Shown piece by piece: positions 50,178 through 58,852 of a stretch of DNA of 64,000 bases. The notes under the pieces were generated by a model that did no database searches, was not told the origin of the DNA, and saw only the letters and a list, made by a program, of their open reading frames with translations. Every line of letters begins with the position of its first letter. Positions within the stretch are counted from its first letter, which is position 1. Location of the stretch: NCBI GenBank assembly GCA_910585445.1, contig CAJUEK010000005.1:1-64000 (forward strand), in the 5' to 3' direction. The position numbers and the translations under genes are program-made. Origin of the DNA: an uncultured Bacteroidales bacterium. GTDB taxonomy: Bacteria > Bacteroidota > Bacteroidia > Bacteroidales > UBA932.

Positions 50178-50491
50178 ACCAATATTATTCCGTCTTGTTC
50201 AACATTCTTGTAAAATGGGGTAAAAGAATTGTTCTTCCATTCGTCCTTTGTGTACATGACAGGACTGATTGCTTCCCCAACATTCCAACCCAGTGCTGCA
50301 AATGGATAAAGCACATTGCGATAATCGCTCTGCTCAATTTCGGATTTGTCAAGAAGTATCAGCAAATCCCAATCGGAATCCTCTGTCGCTTCATTCCTTG
50401 CCTGTGAACCATACAGAATCAACTGCCCGCCTTTTGGGATGGCCTTTCGGGCAATTCGCTTGATTTCTTTTAATATGTCACTTCTAATCAT
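50174..50491 (-). CDS. MntA-like nucleotidyltransferase antitoxin
   Basis: This is a 105-residue minimal nucleotidyltransferase. The catalytic motif reads LYGSQARNEATEDSDWDLLI, the GSx10DxD pattern of MNT proteins. I chose the ATG at 50491 (MIRSDILKEI). A longer in-frame opening upstream to 50572 contains the promoter and is not likely translated. The stop overlaps the HEPN start by 4 bp, indicating translational coupling. MntA antitoxins add AMP units to a tyrosine of the HEPN toxin. Confidence 0.87.
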   Translation of the reverse strand: MIRSDILKEIKRIARKAIPKGGQLILYGSQARNEATEDSDWDLLILLDKSEIEQSDYRNVLYPFAALGWNVGEAISPVMYTKDEWKNNSFTPFYKNVEQDGIILV

Positions 50492-50510
50492 GGCTCCATA
50501 TCTTATTTGG

Positions 50511-50541
50511 CAAATATATGATTTTTTCCCGTCATTGCAAA
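50511..50541 (-). promoter_or_regulatory. Promoter of the MNT/HEPN operon
   Basis: On the minus strand TTTG (50538-50541), a 19-nt spacer and TATATTTG (50511-50518) form a full promoter about 20 nt before the nucleotidyltransferase ATG. Confidence 0.75.
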
Positions 50542-50666
50542 CCACGTTCCCTCTCCATCTCCTGCATAGCATTCCCTATTACCCAAAGTTGTTCAGATTC
50601 TTCCAGGAATCCGCAAGTTCCCGTTTTGGGGTAAGTGCCTGACCGCCATATGGCCGTACATTTATC

Positions 50667-50757
50667 AAAACGGTTTAAAAAATGGGCCGGATTTTTACCG
50701 AATGCTCCCAAAATGAAAAACGGTAAAAAAATCGCAGGATATTTTTACCGTTTTCCC
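50667..50757. repeat. Dispersed intergenic palindromic repeat, copy 3
   Basis: This 91-bp unit reads AAAACGGTTTAAAAAATGGG, GCCGGATTTTTACCGAATGC, AAAACGGTAAAAAAATCGC and ATTTTTACCGTTTTCCC. It is very close to copy 1 at 39492-39583, with the main difference in the inner arm (AAACGGTAAAA in place of ATTCGGTTTAA). Confidence 0.75.
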
Positions 50758-50819
50758 GCTTCCGGGCAGATACCTGATTGATACAAAAGAAAAGGCCATC
50801 AAAAAATGATGACCTCAAT

Positions 50820-50895
50820 TGGAGCGGAAAACGAGACTCGAACTCGCGACCCCAACCTTGGCAAGGTTGTGCTCTACCAACTGAGCTATTTCCGC
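50820..50895 (-). tRNA. tRNA-Gly (anticodon GCC)
   Basis: On the minus strand a 76-nt cloverleaf has acceptor stem GCGGAAA/TTTCCGC. The anticodon stem CAACC/GGTTG encloses loop TTGCCAA with anticodon GCC, and the T-loop is TTCGAGT. The discriminator T is followed by an encoded CCA. Confidence 0.95.
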
Positions 50896-50940
50896 ATTAA
50901 ATCTTTATAAGAACTTCCGCATCGTTTCCGAATGGGATTG

Positions 50941-50971
50941 CAAAGGTACGAAGAAAATCGGAACTTGCAAA
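50941..50971 (-). promoter_or_regulatory. Promoter of tRNA-Gly
   Basis: On the minus strand TTTG (50968-50971), a 19-nt spacer and TACCTTTG (50941-50948) match the Bacteroidota consensus, about 45 nt before the tRNA. Confidence 0.75.
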
Positions 50972-51232
50972 TTTTCTACACAAAAATGTGAAAAATTTTG
51001 TAAAAAATGTCAGAAGAGGTGATTTTTCCTGTTATTCGAACCCGGTGTTGCCCCAGTGCCGTCTCCGGTTTTGCCCCTGAGCCGCGGCCAGTGTTGCCAC
51101 CGTGTCACCTCCTTTGTCACCTCTTGTGCTGCCCCAGAGTTGCTGCCTGAGTCCTTATCTGCATGCATGTCACATGAGGCGGTAAATGACTATACCAACA
51201 AATAATGATAATATCTAAATACAGAAAATTTA

Positions 51233-51240
51233 TAACTTTG
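51233..51240 (+). promoter_or_regulatory. Candidate -7 element for the TonB/DUF4876 operon
   Basis: TAACTTTG matches TAnnTTTG and lies 33 nt before the ATG at 51274. It rules out the longer in-frame start at 51205, which is upstream of it. Confidence 0.55.
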
Positions 51241-51273
51241 CCTTCCTTAAATGATGTAGTGACTCTTTTGCCT

Positions 51274-54129
51274 ATGAGACGTTTGATTATATATCTCCTG
51301 CTGTCAGGAATCAGCCTGCTTGTCAGTTTCCATGCCGAGGCGGCACAATCCGCATCAGCTTCTCTTCCGCCTGAAAGGCACAGCGTCGGGGGCATGGTCA
51401 CGGAAGCAGGCACAGGAGCGCCGGTGGCCGGAGTGGTCGTGCGTCTTGGAAAAGACTATCTGTGGACCGCCACCGGGCCGGACGGAAGCTTCATCTTCGA
51501 TAATGTTCAGAAAGGCCAGTATTCACTTGAGAGCTCATGTCTTGGATATGTTACGGTTTCAATAAGCATAAATGTCACGGAAGATATTGCGGACATAAGC
51601 GTAATCATGCATGAAAATTCCCTTGCCCTGGACGAGGTCGTGGTCACGGCAAGCAAGCCGAAGGACGGTCTCGGTACATCCCATTCACTTGGCAGGGACG
51701 CATTGAACCATCTCCAGATGTCCAGCATGACGGATGTCGCGGCACTTCTTCCCGGAGGCAAGACAGTCAATCCTGACCTTACCACGGCCAATGCCATGTC
51801 ACTCAGGGAGGGCGGCTCTGCTGCCGGAAATGCCGCTTTCGGAACGGCAGTGGAAGTTGACGGTGTAAGATTCGGCAACAACGCCTCGTTTTCCGAAATG
51901 TCAGGTGCCAGTACAAGAAGCGTGGCTGTAGAGAACATAGAGTCAATAGAAGTCATCACGGGCGTTCCATCTGCTGAATATGGTGACCTCAACAGCGGAA
52001 TCGTCAAAATACACACGCGCAAAGGACGTACCCCTGTCAATGTCACGTTCTCTGTCAATCCGCGCACATATTCGGTCTCGGCATCAAAGGGCATAGACCT
52101 GCAGAAAGAAAACGGCGTGCTGAATGTAAGCGCGGAATGGGCACGTGCGGTCAAAAGACTTGTTTCCCCATATCAGTCATACACCCGCAGCGGCCTTACG
52201 ATGGCATATAGCAACACATTCCGCAAAGTCCTGCGTTTCGAGGCCGGCTTCTCCGGAAATATCGGCGGCATGAACACCAAAGACGACCCGGATGCATTCA
52301 CCGGTGAATATCGCAAGGAACGTGACAATGTGCTACGTGGCAATACCTCATTGACATGGCTCCTGAACAGGTCCTGGGTGACTGACCTGAAATTTGACGC
52401 GTCCGTTAACTTCAACGACAATCTTTCTCGCTATCACAAATTCAATTCATACGGTTCGCAGCAGCCTGCGGTGCATGCTGAACAGGAAGGCTATTTTCTT
52501 GCGGACAGGCTTCCCCTTACATATTTCTCGGACCAGATTATTGATTCGAAGGAACTTGACATCGCTGCTTCTCTCAAATACAACTGGCACTGGAGGCGTG
52601 ACGCTTTCAAAAGCTCCCTAAAGGCCGGTGTCCAGTATAAGGCCAACGGCAATGTCGGCAAGGGAGAATATTATGAAGACCCGTCTCTTGCAGCTAACAA
52701 ATACAGGCCGCGCCCATACCGGGACTATCCTTTCATGCACAATCTTTCCGTCTATGCTGAGGAGCACATCACTGTTCCTGTAGCCGCAACCACGCTTGAA
52801 CTGACAGCTGGCCTGCGCCTCGAGAATGTCTTTATAAAAGGCTCGCTCTATGACGGAATGACGACTCTCTCCCCAAGGTTCAACGCAAAATGGAAACTTG
52901 CCGACGGCTTCTCCCTGCGCGGAGGCTGGGGCATAACGGAAAAGCTGCCCTCATATTATATATTGTATCCGAAGCCCGAATACAGGGATATCCTGACTTT
53001 CGGAATTTCCCACGGCAGTAACTCATCTTATGTCTATTATACAATGCCTTACATGCTCCGTTACAATCCGGACCTGAAATGGCAGAGGAACAGCAATTCT
53101 GAGTTCGGGGCCGATGCGGAAGTCTTCGGGACTAAGATTTCTCTTGTGGGCTTCTATAATGTGACAAGGTCTCCATACCAGTTCATTGACATGTATGACC
53201 CTTTCTCATACGATGTCCTCCAGAGGCCTGACGGTTTCGAGATGCCTTCCAATCCGCAGATAAAGGTTGACAGCGAAAGCGGTATGGTGTATATCTGTTC
53301 TCAGGACGGGGTGTGGACGCCGATGGATGTGAAAGTTACGGACCGGACATTCGCCAAGTCAAAGTGTCAGGGCAACGGTACTGATGTGCACCGTGCCGGA
53401 GCGGAGCTTGTGGTGGAATTTCCTGAGATAAAGCCGCTGCATACCGTTTTCAGGCTTGACGCTTCTTATGCCTATACCTCTTATTTGAATGACAGGCTTT
53501 CCTATTATTACCAGGATGGCTGGTCTCACACCTCGCTTCCAAACCGTTCTTACCAGTATGTCGGAATCTATGCCAACGGGGGCAATGATGTTCCGGTGGC
53601 GAATGGAAAGATAACCCACGACCTTGACGCCAACCTCACAGCCATCACCCACATACCTCAGGCAAGGCTCATCATAACCTGCCGTCTCGAGATGTCGCTT
53701 CTGAAGCTGAGAAGGAATGTTTCTGAGCATGATGGCGGCACATATGCATACAAGGTCGGCGAGACGGATAATATGCCAGTAGGCGGTGACATATATGATG
53801 GAAATTCATACACCGCAGTCCGTCCGGTTGCATATATGGATTTGGACGGGAATGTCCATCCTTTCACGGATGAGCATGCCTCGAACCCTGAGTTTGCTAA
53901 CCTTATACTGAAGTCTGTGAATGCATATACGTTCGCCCAGGACGGCTACGGGCCTTATTTCTCTGCCAATCTCAGCGTCACGAAAGAAATCGGAGACCAT
54001 GTGTCCCTGTCCTTCTTTGCCAACAACTTCACAAACTCCCGTCCGTATGTCAAGTCGTTTGCTACCGGTGTCAGAGCCATATTCACACCTGCCTTCTATT
54101 ACGGTCTTACATGCCGCCTGAAATTTTAG
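51274..54129 (+). CDS. TonB-dependent receptor of a DUF4876/DUF6850 operon
   Basis: This is an outer-membrane receptor of about 951 residues. From the ATG at 51274 a signal peptide (MRRLIIYLLLSGISLLVSFH) leads into a carboxypeptidase-regulatory-like domain (VGGMVTEAGTGAPVAGVVVR). The TonB box region follows (LALDEVVVTASKPKDG). The plug has FGTAVEVDGVRFGNNASFSE and GVPSAEYGDLNSGIVKIHTR, and the barrel ends in FYYGLTCRLKF. No SusD gene is linked. The next genes encode a DUF4876 lipoprotein, a second barrel-like protein and a Fib_succ lipoprotein, so this is an outer-membrane assembly of unknown cargo. Confidence 0.9.
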   Translation: MRRLIIYLLLSGISLLVSFHAEAAQSASASLPPERHSVGGMVTEAGTGAPVAGVVVRLGKDYLWTATGPDGSFIFDNVQKGQYSLESSCLGYVTVSISINVTEDIADISVIMHENSLALDEVVVTASKPKDGLGTSHSLGRDALNHLQMSSMTDVAALLPGGKTVNPDLTTANAMSLREGGSAAGNAAFGTAVEVDGVRFGNNASFSEMSGASTRSVAVENIESIEVITGVPSAEYGDLNSGIVKIHTRKGRTPVNVTFSVNPRTYSVSASKGIDLQKENGVLNVSAEWARAVKRLVSPYQSYTRSGLTMAYSNTFRKVLRFEAGFSGNIGGMNTKDDPDAFTGEYRKERDNVLRGNTSLTWLLNRSWVTDLKFDASVNFNDNLSRYHKFNSYGSQQPAVHAEQEGYFLADRLPLTYFSDQIIDSKELDIAASLKYNWHWRRDAFKSSLKAGVQYKANGNVGKGEYYEDPSLAANKYRPRPYRDYPFMHNLSVYAEEHITVPVAATTLELTAGLRLENVFIKGSLYDGMTTLSPRFNAKWKLADGFSLRGGWGITEKLPSYYILYPKPEYRDILTFGISHGSNSSYVYYTMPYMLRYNPDLKWQRNSNSEFGADAEVFGTKISLVGFYNVTRSPYQFIDMYDPFSYDVLQRPDGFEMPSNPQIKVDSESGMVYICSQDGVWTPMDVKVTDRTFAKSKCQGNGTDVHRAGAELVVEFPEIKPLHTVFRLDASYAYTSYLNDRLSYYYQDGWSHTSLPNRSYQYVGIYANGGNDVPVANGKITHDLDANLTAITHIPQARLIITCRLEMSLLKLRRNVSEHDGGTYAYKVGETDNMPVGGDIYDGNSYTAVRPVAYMDLDGNVHPFTDEHASNPEFANLILKSVNAYTFAQDGYGPYFSANLSVTKEIGDHVSLSFFANNFTNSRPYVKSFATGVRAIFTPAFYYGLTCRLKF

Positions 54130-54153
54130 GCTTTACAACAAATTCACAGAAGA

Positions 54154-55380
54154 ATGAGACGATACCATTACATATTCATTTTCATTGCTTTCCTGGTTTC
54201 TTGCGAGCCATTGAAGCATTCTGACCCTTATGCGGAAAATCTTAATGCTTTGACTGTCACGGTGGTATATCCGGAAGATTTTGCTGACATCGTACACGAG
54301 GGTGTGCCGGTGCTCATTGAGGACATGAATTCGCGTGCGAAGTATTCTGGCATTACTGATGCTTCCGGAGTTGTGAGACTCAATCTGCCTGACGGGCTGT
54401 ACCGCCTGAATGCAAGCGACCGCAAGGCGACCGATGTGTTCAACGGAGCTGCTGACAAGGTGGCCGTCAGCGGAGGGCCGGTAAATCTGCGGCTTCCGAT
54501 GGCACATTCAAAGACCGGGGCGATAATCATAAAGGAAATCTATTGCGGGGGCTGCAAGAAACTTCCGCAGGAGGGGGACTATCAGTCCGACCAGTATTTT
54601 ATCCTGCACAACAACGACTACGAAGTGCAATATCTCGACAGCCTGTGTTTCGGAACGATGGCCCCATATAATTCCACTGGTGTCAATCCGTTCATATCCA
54701 GGGACAAAGATACGGGAGAAATCATCTTTCCTGCATTCATTCCTGTCATACAGGCCGTTTGGCAGTTCCCGGGAGACGGCAAGTCGTTCCCGCTCCAGCC
54801 AGGAGAAGATGCAGTGGTCTGCTTGAGGGGGGCGATTGACCATACGGTCCAGTATCCTCTGTCGGTGAATCTGAACAAGCCGGACTATTTTGTCTGCTAC
54901 AATGCCACCTACTTCCCGAATACCGAATACCATCCGGCTCCGGGTGACAAGATTTCTGTATCAAGATACCTGGACGTCGTGATAAAGACAGGCAAGGCCA
55001 ATGCATATACAATGTCGATAAGCTCTCCTGCGGTAATAGTGTTCAAGGCCTCCGGCACGACTATACAGGACTTTGTCCGCGTGCAGGATAACATAACGCC
55101 TGTTCCCGGCAGTAAGGTTGACAATGTCGTCAAGATACCGTATGAGTGGGTATATGATGCCGTGGAGGTTTTTGACGGCCGTTCTGCAAATAATGCAAAG
55201 AGGCTGGCCCCGTCTATGGATGCCGGATATGTGCTTCAGTCAGACGTGTTTATGGGACGGAGCCTTATGCGCCATGTGGATGAGCAGGCCAGTGCCTCTG
55301 CCGGATATGAAGTGCTTGCCGACACGAACAATTCCCTGAATGATTTTTATGAAACCGACAAACAGTCTCTTCATGAATAG
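54154..55380 (+). CDS. DUF4876 lipoprotein
   Basis: This 408-residue lipoprotein (signal IAFLVSC) has an N-terminal Ig-like domain (~30-120; YSGITDASGVVRLNLPDGLY). A DUF4876-type body follows: GAIIIKEIYCGGCKKLPQEG, SDQYFILHNNDYEVQYLDSL and AVWQFPGDGKSFPLQPGEDA. DUF4876 proteins are found beside TonB receptors in Bacteroidota but have no established activity. The IYCGGC pair of cysteines is notable. It begins 24 nt after the receptor gene and its end overlaps the next gene by 8 bp. Confidence 0.8.
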   Translation: MRRYHYIFIFIAFLVSCEPLKHSDPYAENLNALTVTVVYPEDFADIVHEGVPVLIEDMNSRAKYSGITDASGVVRLNLPDGLYRLNASDRKATDVFNGAADKVAVSGGPVNLRLPMAHSKTGAIIIKEIYCGGCKKLPQEGDYQSDQYFILHNNDYEVQYLDSLCFGTMAPYNSTGVNPFISRDKDTGEIIFPAFIPVIQAVWQFPGDGKSFPLQPGEDAVVCLRGAIDHTVQYPLSVNLNKPDYFVCYNATYFPNTEYHPAPGDKISVSRYLDVVIKTGKANAYTMSISSPAVIVFKASGTTIQDFVRVQDNITPVPGSKVDNVVKIPYEWVYDAVEVFDGRSANNAKRLAPSMDAGYVLQSDVFMGRSLMRHVDEQASASAGYEVLADTNNSLNDFYETDKQSLHE

Positions 55381-56890
55381 GACAGTTTACATATTTCTCT
55401 GCTGCCTTCTGCCGCTGTGCCACCTGTCTGAGGCCGCGGCACGTTCATGGACATATGGACATGTCCTAAGGCGCAATCTGTGGAACCTCTCGGAGAATGT
55501 TGCCGGTATAAGGCAGGATTCCTTGTCGCGTTCTTATGCTGAAGTCTATGGCAAATGGTCTTCCGGCGGCTTCCGTGACTCATGGCAGGCTGCTGATGCA
55601 TGGAGCGCCGGCGCCATGACGGAAAGCATACGCCATTTTGACAAATTCTCACTCAAAGGCTCGTTCTCCTTTGACCAGACAGAAGGCTACGGGATGTGCG
55701 GTTCCATGTTCATGAAGCCGGGATATTATCCTCTTGATGTGCTGGAGTTCACTCCCGGTCGGAAGACACGTCAGACATATGCATTGGAAGGGGGCTTCTC
55801 TGCCGATCTTGCTCCGAACTGGAGGCTCGGTGCGAATATGGATTTTTCATCGGCCAATCTGGCCAAGCGCAAGGACCTCAGGCATATGAACTGGCGTCTC
55901 GACATGACGGTGGTTCCAGGATTCATGTACCATAACGGGCCATTTTCCGTCGGTGCCGCATATGTTTTCAGCAAGAATAGCGAAGTGATTGAGTCTGAGC
56001 AGGCCGGGTCGTCGGAGTTTTCATATTATGCTTTCCTTGACAAGGGCATGATGTACGGGACATATTCCGTGTGGGACGGCAGCGGGGTGCACCTTGCGGA
56101 AGAAGGTATAAAAGGCTTCCCGCTAAAGGAAATCAAGAACGGTGCTTCAGTCCAGTTTGCTGCCGGAGACTTCTTCGCGGATGCGCAGTATCTGCACTCT
56201 TCCGGAACGGCAGGTGAGAAAGAAAGTGTCTGGTTCCGTTTTCCGGGGGACGAAGTCGCTCTGAAAGCCGGATATAGGGTTGTGCGTGGCGAATCTTATC
56301 ACTATGTTCGTCTCGGTATGGATTGGAAAAGGCAGGTCACGGATGAGTCTGTTCTTGAAAAGGTAAGCGAAAACGGGGTGGCATCTGTTGTTTGCCATGG
56401 CTCAAATAGAATTGCTGAAAGGCGGATGTGGGGGCTGGCTCCTGAATATGAATACATGTCCGGGCTGTGGGAATTGAGGGCGCATGGCGAGGTCCGTGGA
56501 GTTAACAGCTTGTCGTCCCAGATGTATCCGTATCTTTATTCGCAGGAGCTTGTGACGTTTTCTGCTGATGTGAGCGCGCTTGTGCATATATGGAAATTTG
56601 ATGTGGGGGCCGTGATTGGATGTGCCGGAGGCTTTTTTGATGAGCATGGACGCATGGCTTCTGATGATTCCGGTGTCCAGACTTCTCCGTTCAGGCTGCA
56701 GGACTGGTATGACTTGCAGATGGAATACAAGACCGCCCCGCGGATAAATGCGGCTCTTTCATGCCGTTTCTGGTGCTGGAAGGGATTGTATTGCCGGGTT
56801 GCCGCAGAATGGGCCCATGGCTTCGGGCTGTCCCATATCAAGGGTGCGGACCGTTACGGTGCTTCATTGGGTGTCGGATATGAGTTCTGA
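55373..56890 (+). CDS. Predicted outer-membrane barrel protein (DUF6850-like)
   Basis: This is an exported protein of about 505 residues. I chose the ATG at 55373, which overlaps the DUF4876 stop by 8 bp and gives a signal peptide (MNRTVYIFLCCLLPLCHLSE). The mature part has many alternating amphipathic strands with aromatic girdles (HFDKFSLKGSFSFDQTEGYG, NWRLGANMDFSSANLAKRKD) and ends in ASLGVGYEF, a typical outer-membrane terminal strand. It resembles DUF6850 proteins that I recall next to DUF4876. The function is unknown; it may form a second barrel or accessory to the receptor. Confidence 0.7.
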   Translation: MNRTVYIFLCCLLPLCHLSEAAARSWTYGHVLRRNLWNLSENVAGIRQDSLSRSYAEVYGKWSSGGFRDSWQAADAWSAGAMTESIRHFDKFSLKGSFSFDQTEGYGMCGSMFMKPGYYPLDVLEFTPGRKTRQTYALEGGFSADLAPNWRLGANMDFSSANLAKRKDLRHMNWRLDMTVVPGFMYHNGPFSVGAAYVFSKNSEVIESEQAGSSEFSYYAFLDKGMMYGTYSVWDGSGVHLAEEGIKGFPLKEIKNGASVQFAAGDFFADAQYLHSSGTAGEKESVWFRFPGDEVALKAGYRVVRGESYHYVRLGMDWKRQVTDESVLEKVSENGVASVVCHGSNRIAERRMWGLAPEYEYMSGLWELRAHGEVRGVNSLSSQMYPYLYSQELVTFSADVSALVHIWKFDVGAVIGCAGGFFDEHGRMASDDSGVQTSPFRLQDWYDLQMEYKTAPRINAALSCRFWCWKGLYCRVAAEWAHGFGLSHIKGADRYGASLGVGYEF

Positions 56891-56955
56891 CAATGCTATA
56901 AAGTTTTGGCTATGCCGGGGCGAAGTGTTTGTAAACTATGTTTAAAATTTATATT

Positions 56956-57798
56956 ATGAAAAAGTTTTATGTTCTTTTAGCGGCTGCTGCCGTTGTTGCA
57001 GCTTGCCAGAAGCCTTCAGATGGGGGCGAGCCTGTTGATGACAATACCTTGACTTACGGGGGAGTGACGTATAAGACCGTGACCCTGTCCAATGGGCAGA
57101 CATGGATGGCTGAGCCTTTACGCTATGTGCCCGAAGGCAAGACCGTTTCTGATGACCCTGCTGCGGCTGCCGGAATATGGTATCCGTATGAGGTGTCCGG
57201 AGGTGTTGCAAAGGCTTTGAAAGATGAGGCTTCTGTCGCCAGGTATGGATATCTTTATGATGCGGCTTCTGCATTCGGAGTCAAGGAGGTCACGCCTGCG
57301 AATTTCAAGACGTTTGAGGGTACGCGCGGAATCTGTCCGGAAGGATGGCACATCCCTACCAGGGCCGATTTTGTCAAGCTCTGCGGATTTTCGCTCAAGG
57401 CGGAAGGGGAGAGTGCTCCTCTCGTTGATGAGACCGCTCTGTTTTACGATGCAGACCTTAAAGGGGCGTCTGTAGTTGATTTCAATGAGGGCAACTGGAA
57501 TTTCATTCCAACCGGCTATATGAACAGGACGGCGACAGACAAGACCGGTTCTTATCCTGCCGCTCCATTGACCACTGACGAAACATGCTCGATTCCGGAA
57601 TTTGTGGGAAAGCCTACAATTACATATTTCATAGGCTCGACCGCATATCAGCACAGACCCACATCGACGGGTGAAAACATCCAGTTCTTTGACATGTACG
57701 GCATGTTCGTGAAGACATCTCCTGCCGGCAAAATCACTGTCGGCTACGGAAACTATCTTTCAGGATATTCTGTACGTTGCATCAAGAATGCAGAGTAG
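56956..57798 (+). CDS. Fib_succ_major-domain lipoprotein
   Basis: The ATG at 56956 gives a lipoprotein signal (MKKFYVLLAAAAVVAAC). Most of the ~280-residue mature protein is one Fibrobacter-succinogenes-major-paralogous domain: LSNGQTWMAEPLRYVPEGK, YGYLYDAASAF, GICPEGWHIPTRADFVKLCG, and SGYSVRCIKN at the end. Such domains are common in surface lipoproteins of Bacteroidota, and their ligand is not known. It is the last gene of the TonB/DUF4876 operon, with a strong terminator 29 nt later. Confidence 0.82.
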   Translation: MKKFYVLLAAAAVVAACQKPSDGGEPVDDNTLTYGGVTYKTVTLSNGQTWMAEPLRYVPEGKTVSDDPAAAAGIWYPYEVSGGVAKALKDEASVARYGYLYDAASAFGVKEVTPANFKTFEGTRGICPEGWHIPTRADFVKLCGFSLKAEGESAPLVDETALFYDADLKGASVVDFNEGNWNFIPTGYMNRTATDKTGSYPAAPLTTDETCSIPEFVGKPTITYFIGSTAYQHRPTSTGENIQFFDMYGMFVKTSPAGKITVGYGNYLSGYSVRCIKNAE

Positions 57799-58131
57799 TC
57801 TCTGTCTGCTTGTTGCATGACATCGCGCAGCTTCGGATTTTCCGGGGCTGCGTTTTTTGTTTGCCTTGTTTCGGCGCTTTGCTTTGTAAATTATTGTGTC
57901 ATAATGCAAGTAATATTTTTGTTTTATCCTGTTTTGTGAGACTTGAGTTGTGAAACAAAATTGTTAATATGCTTGAGGCTCATATTTTAATATGCAGTTT
58001 TGTTTAAGTGTGTCGGAAATATTATATTAGCATTGTTTTTGCTGATTGAAAGTGCCCGTTTCAAACGGTTAGTGTCATTCTGAAGCAAAGTTTGCGTTCA
58101 AGAGAATCCAATTATAAAAACAGATATTGTT
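57799..58131. other. Intergenic region upstream of the SIMPL gene
   Basis: It contains the terminator at 57827-57859 and AT-rich sequence with short inverted repeats (AAACAAAA / TTTTGTTT around 57954-58005) but no gene I can support. TATTTTTG at 57914-57921 could be a distant -7 element. Confidence 0.4.
57827..57859 (+). terminator. Terminator of the TonB/DUF4876 operon
   Basis: CGCAGCTTCGGA (57827-57838) pairs over 12 bp, with two G-T pairs, with TCCGGGGCTGCG (57842-57853) and is followed by T6. Confidence 0.9.
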
Positions 58132-58836
58132 ATGGACAAAGGAAAATTTTACAGCGGCCTTGCCATTATGGTGGGCCTGATTGTTCTCGGTGCGATGATT
58201 CCGAAAGCGGTGGGCGAATTCCGCTCTTATGACAGGACTGTCAATGTCAAGGGCCTGTGCGAAAAAGAAGTGAAGGCGGACAAGGTGATATGGCCGTTGA
58301 CCTATAAGGTTATGGGCAATGACATCCAGGCTGTCTATGACCAGACTGACAAAAGCAATGAGATGATTGTGGAGTTCCTGAAGTCCGGAGGCATCAAGAC
58401 AGGGGAAATTACGGTTGCGCTTCCTGTCATTTCTGACAAGCTTGCAAACGAATACGGGAACATAGACAGGTCATTCCGCTATATATCGAAAAATGTCGTG
58501 ACGGTTTATACGGACAATGTCGATGCTGTGCTTGCCCTTATGTCAAGGCAGTCGGAGCTGCTCAAAAAAGGCATTGTGACTGCGTCAAACAGCTGGGAGA
58601 ACCCGGTGGAGTTCAAATATGAAGGGCTTAATGACATCAAGCCTCAGATGATTGAGGAGGCTACGAAAAATGCCCGCGAGGCCGCTCTGAAATTTGCCAA
58701 AGATTCGGACAGCAGGCTCGGCAAGATTCGGACAGCTAACCAGGGCACATTCTCAATCGAGAACCGCGACAGCAACACTCCTCACATCAAGAAAGTGAGA
58801 GTGGTGACCTCTGTGACATATTACCTGAAGAAATAA
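58132..58836 (+). CDS. SIMPL (DUF541) domain protein
   Basis: This 234-residue protein has one N-terminal membrane anchor (~7-27; FYSGLAIMVGLIVLGAMIPK) and a periplasmic SIMPL domain: VNVKGLCEKEVKADKVIWPL, YDQTDKSNEMIVEFLKSGGI, and KNAREAALKFAKDSDSRLGK near the C-terminus. Members form oligomeric periplasmic assemblies and have been linked to stress tolerance in some bacteria, but the biochemical role is not settled. It converges on the alkyltransferase gene, 16 bp apart. Confidence 0.85.
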   Translation: MDKGKFYSGLAIMVGLIVLGAMIPKAVGEFRSYDRTVNVKGLCEKEVKADKVIWPLTYKVMGNDIQAVYDQTDKSNEMIVEFLKSGGIKTGEITVALPVISDKLANEYGNIDRSFRYISKNVVTVYTDNVDAVLALMSRQSELLKKGIVTASNSWENPVEFKYEGLNDIKPQMIEEATKNAREAALKFAKDSDSRLGKIRTANQGTFSIENRDSNTPHIKKVRVVTSVTYYLKK

Positions 58837-58852
58837 TTCCCCCAATAATTCA

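Noticed and set aside
50492..50572. Longer N-terminus for the MNT nucleotidyltransferase
   Set aside because: The extension covers the promoter and does not resemble the family; the ATG at 50491 gives the normal length.
51205..51273. Longer N-terminus for the TonB receptor at 51274
   Set aside because: It would start upstream of the TAACTTTG promoter element and place a polar stretch before the signal peptide.
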